64,000 nucleotides of DNA, from positions 1,973,501 through 2,037,500 of the forward strand of contig CM046457.1 of NCBI GenBank assembly GCA_025506515.1, given 5' to 3'. Below, in pieces: positions 36,301-47,471 of the stretch. Below the pieces are notes generated by a model. The model worked only from the letters and a program-made list of their open reading frames with translations. It was not told the DNA's origin and ran no database searches. A program made the translations under genes and the position numbers. Origin of the DNA: Flaveria trinervia (taxonomy: Eukaryota; Streptophyta; Magnoliopsida; Asterales; Asteraceae). Position 1 is the first letter of the stretch. Every line of letters starts with the position of its first letter.

Positions 36301-37527
36301 TTTTTATTATTTATCTGACAACAATTTTGATGAATAAGTTTCAATATTAATTTATTTTTTTAACCCGAGCCGCCTCATAACACGTCAAATGTACACGTAA
36401 TTATCAAACATTATTAGCTTCACGGCATGTAGGGTCAAGATGTGACTTTTCATATTGATCTAGAGTAAAATCTACCTACACGTGTCATCATCTCTAGAAA
36501 TCTATATCTTATAAATATATATTCAATTTAAATTTTATAGACCGTGTATTACACGAGTTAAATAAATAAAATATTAATATAATAAAATTTATTAATTATA
36601 AAATAATATTTTAAAATATAATATGACTGAAATTACGTATGAGAAATGATTATAATTAATAAAACAATGATATTAATTTTTTCAAATTTTATTTTTAATT
36701 TTTTTCCAAAAAAATAAACAATATTTTTAAAACACACCGTACAAAAATATCATTTTTAAAAATTTTCTTATTATAAGTCTCAAATTTAATTATTTTGGTT
36801 TTAAAAAATTGAATTTTTAAAAATACCAATTTTTAAATATTTTGTATTTTTATAGAAGTTGTATGTTTTAGAAAATTTAATAATTTTATAAAAAAACTAT
36901 ATTTAGAAATAACATTAATAAATAGATCTCTTTTTTTAATTTATTAAATTAAAAGAATTTTAAATAATATTATTATAATTAAGATAATTATTTAAGAGAA
37001 GAGAGAGACGGAAAATTTTTAGTGAGGATGATTGTAATGATGACAAGTGACATCTCAAATTAGTCTTTTATTTGAGTAAGAAGATGGTAGCAATTTTATG
37101 TTTTTTTCTAGGTTGTACCTGAGAATAATTTATAAGGGATGTATACCATTAGGGGTGTAAACGAGCGGAATTATTCAAGATTGTATCGATAAGAATTTTA
37201 TTAACTAATGATCCTAAGTCCAACTGGTTAAGATGATATATTCATATCATTTAAATAAAGGAAAAGTCATGAATTCAAGTTTTACTTTGACAAAAAAAAT
37301 GCTTAAAGTTAAGCTAGAGGGTTTTATGCAATGATTTTATTCCTGAGGGGTTAGGGGTGTCGTCTCCGCTGTGAAACAGATAGGTGGACCCGATTAAGAT
37401 AACACATATCATCCGAAGTAGAGTCATACATTTGTCGTTTAAAAAAATAATTTTATTATATATATTAATATAGAAAATAATTACTATGTATAAAATTATG
37501 ATGAAATTTTAAAAAGTAAGTATGATG

Positions 37528-37571
<44 letters not shown>

Positions 37572-40541
37572 AATTAACTGTAAATATATTAAAATAATAA
37601 TAATTATATAATAAACAAGTAGAGCTCAATCCTGAAAAAAATTTTACGATCCGAGTTTAAGATTTAGAAATAAAACTTAAAATGAGCCAAGCTCGAGTCT
37701 ATACGAGCTCGAGCTCAAGCTCGTGTACACATCTATATACCATGAATCCTACAATTATTAATAACTACACTACTAAAAAGTTTAATTGTTGCAATTTATT
37801 TAACAACCGGTATAAAAACTTGTCTAAAATTGATAATAAACATTTTTCATGATATTAGTAAATTTATTTGAAGGAAATAGTAGTATTACAAAAATATACC
37901 ATGAATATTTATAATACACCTTCTTAAACATTAGTATAAATATTCTTAATTAATAGTTGAAATTTATTTTTCCACCTAAGAAATCACTCGTAGTGGCGTG
38001 ATGTTAAAGCAATTTCCTTCTAGGTGTTGGGCATAGATCTAATTTCGGTTTTGTAGCTTAGATGTCGATTTAAAAGGTATGTGTGTTATTTGTTCTAAAA
38101 GTAAAAAATAATAATAATAATAAAGGATCAAATAAACTACTACTTTATTAGATCAAAGTCTAAGTCTTCACTAGAATGATTTAGGCTAAAGTTGCAATAG
38201 ATAAATTATTTCTAAACATGTTTAGATAATTAGATCTTTTATCATACTTTATATGTTTCACATGCGTTGTGTTGTAGAATTAAGTTAAGGTTATAGTAAA
38301 AAATATTTAATTTTACGGGCTTGATTATTTCTGTTGTTTTAAAGAGGATAACATTTTAGTATTATGTCAAATACATCAACGCATTGTGTATATATAATAC
38401 ATTCATCGTGTCAATAATCGGTTTATCGTGTCATATATATTACATCATTTGTTATATGTATTTATTTTTACATTTAACTTTAAATTATTTTGTGTTTATT
38501 TAATTATTTTATAGATTATATAAAATTATTTTCTATCATTGTATTTTATAAGATATACACAGTGATATTAGTTCATCAATTTATTTTTTAAAACTCATAG
38601 TGTTCAAGATAATACAATATGTTATTTTTATTTTGTTTTTATAGATTATATATATTTATTATCTATCATTATGGTTTACAACGATATGTACATAATTATA
38701 AAGATAAAAAACATAATAAAATGTACTAAAGACATTATGACGAATATAATCATATGAGCTTAGAACATCAAATAATTACTAGTTTTATATAACAATATTG
38801 TACTCATTTCTAAAGATAAAAAACGCTCATTTTATGGTGCAGTTTTTATAATAAAAAATTATGTTTTATATGAAAGTTATGAACATTTAAAAAAAATATG
38901 AGCTTAGAACATCAAATAATTACAATCTTTTTATAAAACGATATTGTACTCATTTTTAAAGTCAAGAACGCTCATTTTAATGGTGTAGTTTTTATACTAA
39001 AAAAATAATATCGTATATGAAAGTTATGAACATTTAAAAAAATAAGGAAACTTAAAAAAAATCAACAAAAACAGTTATAGCTAAAATACCCCTCTTACAA
39101 ATTTATTTCTTACAATTTAGTCTTAATCAATGATTGAGTAAATTAAACATTAAGATTACTTATTATAATTTTCAGTTTTAAAAGCATTTTTATTTAAAAT
39201 ATCCCGTATAATTATACCGTATAAAACAATTTTAGTATTTATATATGTTTTAAACTACAATTTTATAACATATGAAACGTTGGACTTTAGACCCGTTAAA
39301 AGATTATTTTAAAAGAGGATTGATATGAATTCTTTTATTTTCAAAACATCATCTATTACATTACTTCATTCTCTCGTCAATGTGACATAGAAACTTTTTC
39401 TTTCAACTATACAAATTCACATTTTTTATTCACAAACATGAACAAGGGGAGGTATTTTTATCTTAGAATATGCTGATAAAATGCACTTATATCGACTTGA
39501 GTTGTATCTAATGCTATAACTGGGTTCAATAGAAAATTTTCGATCATTGCTGGCGACAAAAATCACCGCCATTAAAGGTCAAAATCGTTGATAATACTTT
39601 TAACGGCGACAAGTCGCCGCTATTAATTTGTTGCGCTTCTATTACCGTTATTAGCGGCAACGATATTGCCACAATTTGTTTAAATTTAAAAAATCATGGA
39701 AGAATATTAGCAGCGATCATTTATGATCATTCAAGAACTCACGTTTTTAAATTTGTATAACTTTTATCAATAGTTTAAATTTTTAAATTTTGTACTTCTA
39801 TATAAAGGCGTGTAAGATTACATAATTTTTTTATCTGCTTTAGAACTTTTAGTTGTTACCATATCTAAACAGCATAATTTATATTATATAAACACATTTT
39901 GTTCATTATTTTTGTTTTTGAATTCCATGGTAGAACAATATACATTATATTTCCATCATTAATAAAATATAAAAGAAAATATGTTATTGGCAGGGGTTCT
40001 TGTAGTTTTAAACATATTCATGTGTTATCGAATGAATCTAATTTTTTATAACCAGTGTTAGTTAATAGTTACGTTTATTTAGACGCAACCTAAAAAACTC
40101 TCTTGACTAAAATTACTTAAAAAAGATGGACACAAAAAAAGGATCGAGTACTAAAATTAGAAATAAAATCTAACAAATATAGGCAATCATGGAAGTAAAG
40201 TAAAAACAATAAGCCATATATAAACATAAATTATATGACATCTTCCAAAAATACATGTATAAAATTAAACCAAAAAAAAGAAGCAAACGTACTTGAACGA
40301 AGCAGTCATGAAAGTGAAGTCGAAGCAAGCCAGCAGCTTGGCCAATATCCGATGCGAAGACGGATCGAAGGTTTTGTTGTATGATCGACTCGAGCTGCGG
40401 GCAAGTATTCTGATAGAACGTATACGACAACCCCGCTGCTGGTGGCGGCATCGGGGTTTGAGCTTTTGATATTGTGATCAAGTTACATGATAATAATAGA
40501 ATCATGTTTGTTAGTATGGTTGAAGCTTTGAAGAAAGCCAT
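33351..40541 (-). CDS. PRX-C: class III peroxidase (peroxidase 12-like), 3 exons
   Basis: Exons on the minus strand are 40541-40293, 34413-34219 and 33971-33351, giving 354 residues with GT-AG, phase-0 introns of 5879 and 247 bp. The start gives MAFFKASTIL followed by a hydrophobic signal peptide. RLHFHDCF, GCDGS, SGGHTIG, eight cysteines and FDNRYYVDLMNRQGLFTSDQDLYTD are intact, so a functional secreted peroxidase is expected. It is the most diverged of the three: AARDSVFL, HNACGRIVSC, YRIPLGRRDG, IAHCTSFTSRLYPNRDPTMDQTF. Its promoter lacks the block shared by A and B and carries a CACGTG G-box next to the TATA box. Two dead relatives and large insertions separate it from PRX-B by some 20 kb. 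Confidence 0.92.
35785..36970. repeat. Diverged tandem duplication, period about 740 bp
   Basis: Sequence from about 35790 ('cgtatattacac', 'gaattacgtatgag', 'attaatttatta') recurs from about 36540 in the same order with many differences. The 'gaccgtgtattacacgag' start of the second copy resembles a decayed Helitron hairpin. Confidence 0.5.
37150..37735. mobile_element. Non-autonomous hAT element, 586 bp, perfect 8-bp TSD
   Basis: TATACCAT at 37142-37149 is repeated at 37736-37743. Terminal inverted repeats of 17 bases match at 14 positions (TAGGGGTGTAAACGAGC; right complement TAGATGTGTACACGAGC). PRX-A has the empty site near 4845 ('ggatatataccatgaatc'). A (TA)n tract lies inside (37531-37568). 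There is no transposase. Confidence 0.85.
38330..38700 (-). repeat. CACAAT-type repeat, inverted relative to the 48-50 kb array
   Basis: Contains 'attgtgt..tatatataatac', 'ctatcattgtattttata' and 'aaactcatagtgttcaag', which are the reverse complement of units in the 48440-50345 region. Confidence 0.5.
38756..39043. repeat. 144-bp tandem duplication in PRX-C intron 1
   Basis: 'gagcttagaacatcaaataa' begins at 38756 and 38900. Both copies run through 'aacgctcatttta' and end in 'tatgaacatttaaaaaaa'. Confidence 0.85.
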
Positions 40542-40596
40542 GGTGAGGGCTTCTTTGATTTGTGTTATGTGTGTAGGGACTTGTGGATTGTGGCTT

Positions 40597-40621
40597 CTAT
40601 TTATAGCCCTTTAACCACGTG
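40597..40621 (-). promoter_or_regulatory. PRX-C core promoter: TATA box with adjacent G-box
   Basis: CTATAAATAG (40597-40606) lies 56 bases upstream of the ATG, and a palindromic CACGTG (40616-40621) lies 9 bases farther upstream. G-boxes bind bZIP and bHLH factors in plants. The matching position in A and B lacks the palindrome. Confidence 0.55.
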
Positions 40622-40976
40622 AAAGATGTATATATGGTTGTGAGCATATTCCGTGATTTAAATATTTTATATTATATCTTGTACTACAATAATAAAGTAT
40701 TACCATGTGCCATGTTTTACATATTAAACGAGAAATATAGCACGTACGAAACGGCAAGGTCGTATAATAACATTAGTGTGGTTAAGGGTATGTTTGTAAA
40801 CTTTGTTCTGTGTATTGTGAGATTATGATATGTAATGTGGTTAAATATATACATAAAAGGTATGGAGTATCGATTTTAGAGATATAAATGTAGATAAAAA
40901 TAGTATTATATATTGTACGTTCCAAATTAATAATTTAAAAATACAATAAGAAAAGCCAAAAAAAACCCTAAAAAAA

Positions 40977-41530
40977 AGTTTATTGGATTTTAATGATACC
41001 AACTTTCATTTATTTAACTTTCATTTATTGACCGTTATTAATCCTAACTCGAAAAGTGTTTACGAACACTCACAACTTTAAGCTTATTTTTCTTCAACGA
41101 TTTCTTACAAATTAAAGTTTTAACTATGTTAGTTTTTTATGACATTGACAACTTATGTGACCAAAACACTAACGTAGCCAAAAGTTGAAATCTACTATTA
41201 TGTCCATCATTCTAAAACTTTTGTACCTTAAAACTTATCAATCTTCGCATTCTTAATTTGAACCACTTGACTCGTTAGAGGTGGATTTTAGGTGACGATG
41301 AACGCTAAACATTCAAAAACAAATCTAATGGAGGCTGGATGACGGCGAAGTTAAAAAATGACTCAAAGTTGGCCCCATTTTATCAAAAATACTAAGAATG
41401 TTAACTCTTAGTTAATAAGGAATCCTTGAAGGAAAATAAACTTAAAGTAGATAGTATTTATAAACATTTATCAAGTTGAAATTAATCTTGACTAATAAAT
41501 AAAAGATAAAATAATTAGAATCAAATAACC
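40977..41530. mobile_element. Foldback MITE, copy 1 (inverted)
   Basis: About 550 bases with long terminal inverted repeats (over 100 bases), starting 'attggattttaatgatacc' and ending 'aattagaatcaaataacc'. The interior ('tttgaaccacttgactcgtt') is the reverse complement of that of copy 2. Confidence 0.75.
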
Positions 41531-41795
41531 AAAAAAAAAGTAAACTAACGAAAGACGAAAAAACCAAAAGAAAAAAATACAGAAGCAAGGTTTGAACGAT
41601 TGAAGAGGGAGGAGACTGACCACGTCACCCACTTAAACTTGGTTGTTATATTTTGAAAACAAGTTTCAATATATAATAAAAGCAAAGAGTTAAGCCACGT
41701 TACGAGATTTTAAGCGTTATGTTATCACATATGTGAGTTTACATATACGTGTGTGTGTATGGTAAAGCGACTTATATGTGTTTTTTAAACTTATA

Positions 41796-43212
41796 CTAGT
41801 AGAAGACCGCGCAATGCGACGACAGTAATAATTACAACACGATACTGGTTTACGTTACTAATTTTTACAAATACTACAATCCTAATTATAGTAACATAAA
41901 AATCAAACACAAACAAATTAGTGGTAAAGAGGAGGGCTCAAAAGAGACTAAAATCCTGTTGTGAGCCACTGGTGATTCATCTGAATAAAAAAATTCTTCA
42001 AATATAACCAAACATACAACTACCTAATCAAATGATCGATTTGATGTAGTATAAATTCTATGATTCCCTATAATATATAATAAAAAACCAAGTACCCCTT
42101 CAATGAGAACTCATATGAATACACGATTAATAACTCCGAGCAATCGTTAATGAAGAATTAAGAACCTCCCTCCATCCATCAAACAACCCAATAACTTTTA
42201 AGAACCTTATATTTATATCACATTCTTCTAGTCTGAAGGAGTCTCATGTTTTAGATTTTTTATAAACATTCGTATATGCATTTAAAATTTGACTAACCAT
42301 TATTGACTTTTCAAACTCCTCAACTTGAAACTTTTTTAGTTGAATGATAGATTGCATATGAGCACCCAATCTATGGGGAGAACATAAAAACATCTATTCA
42401 GTAAGCATTCTGTTAAATCAAATAATAAAATTTAATGAGTTTTATCATTCATGCCTATTGAAAAAGCAACTACATTTTGAGTAGAATTCACCATTTAAAC
42501 CTACTAAATCTCGATCTAATAGAAACAATTAATCTATTAGAGATAAGACTGATTCATTCTTTGAAAAACTTCACTATTTAATCTTTTTTTTGACAAAACA
42601 TTTATCTAATAATTAATTTTTTGGATTTGCTACATTTAAGTTTCATATTTATCCCAATTCAATATAAAAATCCTTATTTAAAATAACAACTAAATAAGAT
42701 ATAGATTAGATCATTCGAAAGGAATCGTGATATCCATATACAACAATTCATTATGCCTCTATCGATCAATTTTAACATTGTTTTTGATTTTGACAATAAT
42801 CAATATGTCAAATAAATATTAGAATAAAGAATCATACTTGTCGGTTTTTTTATTATTTTTGGATTGGAACCTCATCATGCAACCCAGTAAATATAAATTT
42901 AAATGTCAATTTATAGTATCATAAATAAAATAAAATTTAATGAAACAAATTAAATAATTTCATATTATTAAATAATATATTAATAATGTTTATTAAATAC
43001 ATGACAGAGACAAGGGTAAAAATGTCAAGTTTTATAAAATTTAATGGATAAATTTACCATATTATCCCTAAAGTTTCTTAAAATTATAATCAAATCCCTA
43101 TTTTACCCCTTTTAAATATGATGCATTCATTTGTACATGTTGCTTTAAAACTTGTATTTTTTTGGCAAAATTACATCTCTATCAAAAAAAATATATTATA
43201 TAGTAGTATAGG
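41796..43212 (-). mobile_element. Non-autonomous Helitron, 1.4 kb
   Basis: The 3' end on the minus strand has a 'gtcgcattgcgcggtc' hairpin-like segment, then 'ttcta', then CTAG followed by T. The 5' end at 43212 (CCTATACTACTATATAATA) matches the end of the 24434-25567 element over some 320 bases. The middles of the two elements are unrelated, as is usual for Helitrons with shared ends and different cargo. Confidence 0.7.
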
Positions 43213-44030
43213 TATAAAACTTAACAATAATCTCATATTCAACACCAACATAACAATTTATTGTTCAACCGTTAGTTTTACCTATTAAAATTCAAAAAGT
43301 ATTAAAAAAATAACAAAATCCGGATCGACCACCGATTCGAGACGAACAGTCCAGTCGAACCTCTCAAAAGCGAACTGATGCAGATATGTTCGGTCACCCT
43401 CTGATTTCCAGCCGGTCCTATCCGGTCTATAAATAGAAATGTAATTGCAATTATGTGATTTAACCTAATTTGAATGTTCTTTGTCGCTACAAAGCGTCGG
43501 TGAGTTCATAAACGGAAGAACGGGTCGGATGTTGACACCAAAGGGATGTACACGTGGTTGGTTTCGATAGTTTCATGATTTTCAAACATGTACTGAAATT
43601 TCATTAATTCATTGCAAGAAATATTGTAAACATAAACATTACAAGCTTCTGGTTTTGGACTTTGAATCATTGTTATTTATTAATTATTAATTGTAGCGAG
43701 TGAAAAATTGTATAATAAATAAAGATCCTCCACACATTAGTAGGTGGGGGTGGGGTGTAATGTAAAAGTCATTAGTAATTAGTAGTTATTGTGAAGCTCA
43801 AGTGCTCAACAGCACCTAATATATGATGTTGTAATTTAGGTTAATGTAATTAGTGAAACCTGATAATATAATATATTAATATCTAAACGTTTAAAAAATA
43901 ACTATATCAAAATACATCCACATGTATCCACATGTATCCACATGTATTGTCTACTAGTAAAAAGGTGGTTTGATGATTTTTAAAACCATCACCTAGTGAT
44001 TAAAGAAACAACGGAAAAAAATTAAATTTT
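43213..44030. other. Gene-free stretch
   Basis: No gene. Near 43320-43435 there is a patch richer in GC with 'ccggatcgacc' and 'gccggtcctatccggtc', similar in style to the ACCGGT-rich hAT MITE at 4970-5345 but without clear boundaries. A small triplication of 'catccacatgta' lies near 43915. Confidence 0.4.
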
Positions 44031-44575
44031 AGGGTTATTTAAATTTAATAATCTTAAGTTCTCAAGTTTAATTTATTAATCGAGATTAATTTTAACTTAG
44101 AAAATATTTACAAACACTTTCAACTGTAATCTTATTTTCCTTTAACAATCCCTTAGTAATTGAGAGTTAACGTCCGTTAGTTTTTTTTTATAAAATGGGG
44201 CTAACTTTGAGCCATTTTATAACTCGGCCGCCGCCCAACCTCTATTTGAGTTCTTTTTCAGTGTCTAGCATTTATCGTCACTTGAAATTTACCTTTAACG
44301 AGTCAAGTGGTTCAAATCAGAAAGTGAAAATTGGTGTGTTTTAGATTGCAAAAATTTCAGATTGACAGAGCTGATAGTTGATTTTAACTTTTTGCTTAGT
44401 GTTTTGGCATATAAATAGTCCACGTCATCAAAAAATTGACAGTGTTAACTCTCAGTTAGTAAGGGATCGTTGTAGAAAAATAAGATGAAAGTTGGAAGTG
44501 TCCGTAAACATTTGCAGAGTTTGATTAATCCCGACTAATATATAAAAGTTGTGATTTTTAAAATCCAATAACCCT
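44031..44575. mobile_element. Foldback MITE, copy 2
   Basis: Starts 'agggttatttaaatttaata' and ends 'aaaatccaataaccct'. The long arms pair with each other ('gagagttaac' on the left side, 'gttaactctcagttag' on the right). The centre matches copy 3 in direct orientation. Confidence 0.75.
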
Positions 44576-45423
44576 TAATCTTTCGGTAATTACAACCGCA
44601 TCTATAAAGAGGGATTAAGAACATACAAAGTTAAAGGATGAATAATTTAGGGTTATGTCGTAATAGAATTATCCATTGGTAATTTGCCTATAAAATCTTT
44701 TTCCACGTAAGGTTTATTTTTATGGACTAACTTACACAGGCATATTGTATTTTACAGACTACCAACTGATTCAACTTGTTGCATATGGACAGCAGAAGAG
44801 CACTAAATATCTAAAATTGGCATCACAAGTAGGTGGTATTCATATTTTTGAACTTTACTTCCCACCTTAGTTTTAGATTCAAGTCTAAAAAGAAAAAGCT
44901 ACAACCTTTCTTTTCTTTTCTTTTTTGAATTTTGGTGTTAAACAATGTATGTGTAGATTCTCATTCTAGATGATTATTAGTAGCTTAAACAAGAAACTTA
45001 AACGCTTTTGACCAATATGTTATTCATTTTGACCTTTTGTTATTCGGTTCATGTACTTGTATTGTTTTTATTCATGGAAAACATAATCTTTAAAAGAATA
45101 TTAATAACACATGGCCGGCCTCTTAAACATTCTATTAACATTAGTGATTGTCTCTTACGAAAGTGATATAGGTATAAATATTTACAAGTACAAAATAAGA
45201 TAATATTTGGTTACGTAAGAAATAAATCTTACAGTATGTTTAAATATATAACTTAACATACATATGTCATGCATACATACGTAGATCACATACACACACA
45301 GAAGGATTATGTTTTATAGAATATGATGTCGGTATAAATATTTACAAGTACAAATTCAGATACATATACATGCATGCATCCACATACATACAAATATTAA
45401 TAAAAAGATTGTTACAAACTATA
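44576..45423. other. Gene-free stretch
   Basis: No gene. 'ggtataaatatttacaagta' occurs twice, near 45169 and 45330, and there is a run of 'catacatacgtag' and 'acatacacacac' type short repeats. Confidence 0.4.
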
Positions 45424-45466
45424 CTAGTAGGTTGTCTCACATGATGCAACGGGTGTCACCGAATCT
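45424..45466 (-). mobile_element. Helitron 3' terminus
   Basis: On the minus strand: 'gacacccgttgcatcatgtg', then 'agacaaccta', then CTAG followed by T. The 5' end was not found; the element extends to higher coordinates. Confidence 0.45.
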
Positions 45467-45501
45467 CTTTTGAAAAGCGTAATTTTACACGAATTGTCTT
45501 A

Positions 45502-45502
<1 letters not shown>

Positions 45503-45558
<56 letters not shown>

Positions 45559-45745
45559 GAATAATAATAATAATGATAATAATAATATAATAATAATAAT
45601 AATATATTATTATTATTATAATAAAATACTTAAGTATATAATTACTAAATAATAATAATAATAATATAATACTAATAATAATATTATTATATTATTATTA
45701 CTATTATCATTATTATTATATTATTATTTTAATTATATACTTAAG
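45503..45745. repeat. (TAA)n tract running into a large foldback
   Basis: A (TAA)n tract (about 45503-45560) is followed by an inverted repeat of about 110 bases. The arms begin 'aaatacttaagtatataatt' and end 'aattatatacttaagtattt', with ATT/AAT trinucleotides pairing across a centre near 45683. Confidence 0.75.
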
Positions 45746-46939
45746 TATTTAATTAAGGTAATACTTGATAAAATACTAAATATTATTAAAAAAATATAAT
45801 TGTAATTAGTAAATATTGATCCGATATTATTTAAAAAATAAAAATAAGATATTTCCTAATGTAGTGAGTTATACAATCTACTATGCATTAACTAATATAT
45901 TAATTAAAAAAGTTTATTAAATAGGAGCACTATAAGAACCATTGAATAAAACATTTGTATCTTACGTTTAAGAAGTTGTCTAGGTTTCTTAAACTTTAAA
46001 CAAAATTATAGAATAATATCTATAAAAATCAGATTAATCCTTCTATTTATTGCTACAAGTGTGCTTCAACTGTGACTCTGCTAACTAATATATTTTTAAC
46101 AAATATTGAAAACTATATTATATTGCGCGCTCTCTTTAACATTTTTCACAACCATTTTTATTGCACATGTGCTCGGAAGTTAGAATATATAACTTGTAGA
46201 AAACTCCTAATCCACAACAAATTTTTTAAAACAAAAGTTTAAAAATATGTTGTTATTATTATAATACCTAAAAACGTTAATTCTGCGTAACCTAACCATA
46301 TTTTATCTCAAAAAGGTATTTTATAGGTTTCAAAATATTAATACATAACCATTACTTCAAATTTTTTTTCTTTCAACTTTTATAGTACACGTGTTTTAAA
46401 CTAATACGAATAGTTACATAGCAAGAAAAACATATTACGTACAATCGAAATTCAACACCATACTACCCCAATGTGACCAATCCTAACGATCCATAGAAAT
46501 GTGTTGATTTTAGTTTCTTACAGTGCTTTTGTGTTGATCATGTTATTTCTATTTTGATCGAAAATTATTACATTTCCAACCCAATAGTTAAAATTGGAAA
46601 TTTCACCCACTAAAGTTTTTCGTAACATGCACATGTGCTTGAAACAATAACATAGTTACTCGCATAACAAAAAGAAAAAATACGTATGAAGATGTGCATG
46701 AAATAAAACAAACATGTGTGTAAATACACGTGATGTACTTACTAAGTTCAATCCATAAACACACTATACACACAAGCGTCAAAATACAAGGCCAACACTA
46801 CTTTTCTCAAACAATCAATGCATTACAAGGTTTCAGAGCTATAGTGACAATAATATTTCAGTCACCGTAGCATAGAAAAACCGTCGCTATAGAGTTGTCA
46901 CTATAATTATTTTCAGATTAGAAATAATAATTTGTTTTA

Positions 46940-47471
46940 GGGTTATTAGATTTTACTAATCCCAACTTTTATTTATTGGCCGAGATTAATCCCAACTTAA
47001 AAATTATTTACAAACACTTCTAACTTTGAATTTATTTCTCCAATGATCTATTACTAAATGAGAGTTAACCCTTATTAGTTTTTTTTGATGAAATAAGACT
47101 AATTTTGAACCATTTTTCAACTTCAGCATCGTCTAGTCTCAATTAGGTTCGTTTTTCATTGTCTAACCTCCATCATCACTTGAAATTTACCTCCAATGAG
47201 TTCGTGGATCAAATCAGGAGGTGAAGATTAACGGGTTTTTAGGTGCGGAAGTTTTAAATTGATGGATCTGATAATAAATTTCAACTTTCGTTTAGTGTTT
47301 TGGCAACAAAAAGGGTTCACGTCATAAAAAACCGAACGGAATTAACTCTCAGTTAGTAAAAGTTCGTTGGAGAAAAACAAACTTAAAGTTAAAAATATCT
47401 GTAAACATTTACTGAGTTGAGATTAATCCCGGCTAATAAATAAAGTTTAGGATTATTAAAATCCAATAACT
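46940..47471. mobile_element. Foldback MITE, copy 3
   Basis: About 530 bases. The left arm 'ggttattagattttactaat' and right arm 'ttattaaaatccaataact' are inverted repeats extending some 130 bases each. Flanks 'tttgtttta' and 'tttatttta' suggest a 9-bp target duplication with one change, which would fit a Mutator-like origin. Confidence 0.75.

Larger units (their letters stand above)
34414..40292 (-). other. Intron 1 of PRX-C (5.9 kb)
   Basis: Ends align with introns 1 of A and B. Extra material relative to B includes an internal duplication (35785-36970), an hAT element (37150-37735), a block at about 38275-39205 and one at about 39500-39715 that contains 'ggcgacaagtcgccgc'. No gene is credible. 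Near 35040-35160 'gggttcgaatcttgatttc' resembles a tRNA-type B box, but no clear SINE boundary was found. Confidence 0.7.
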
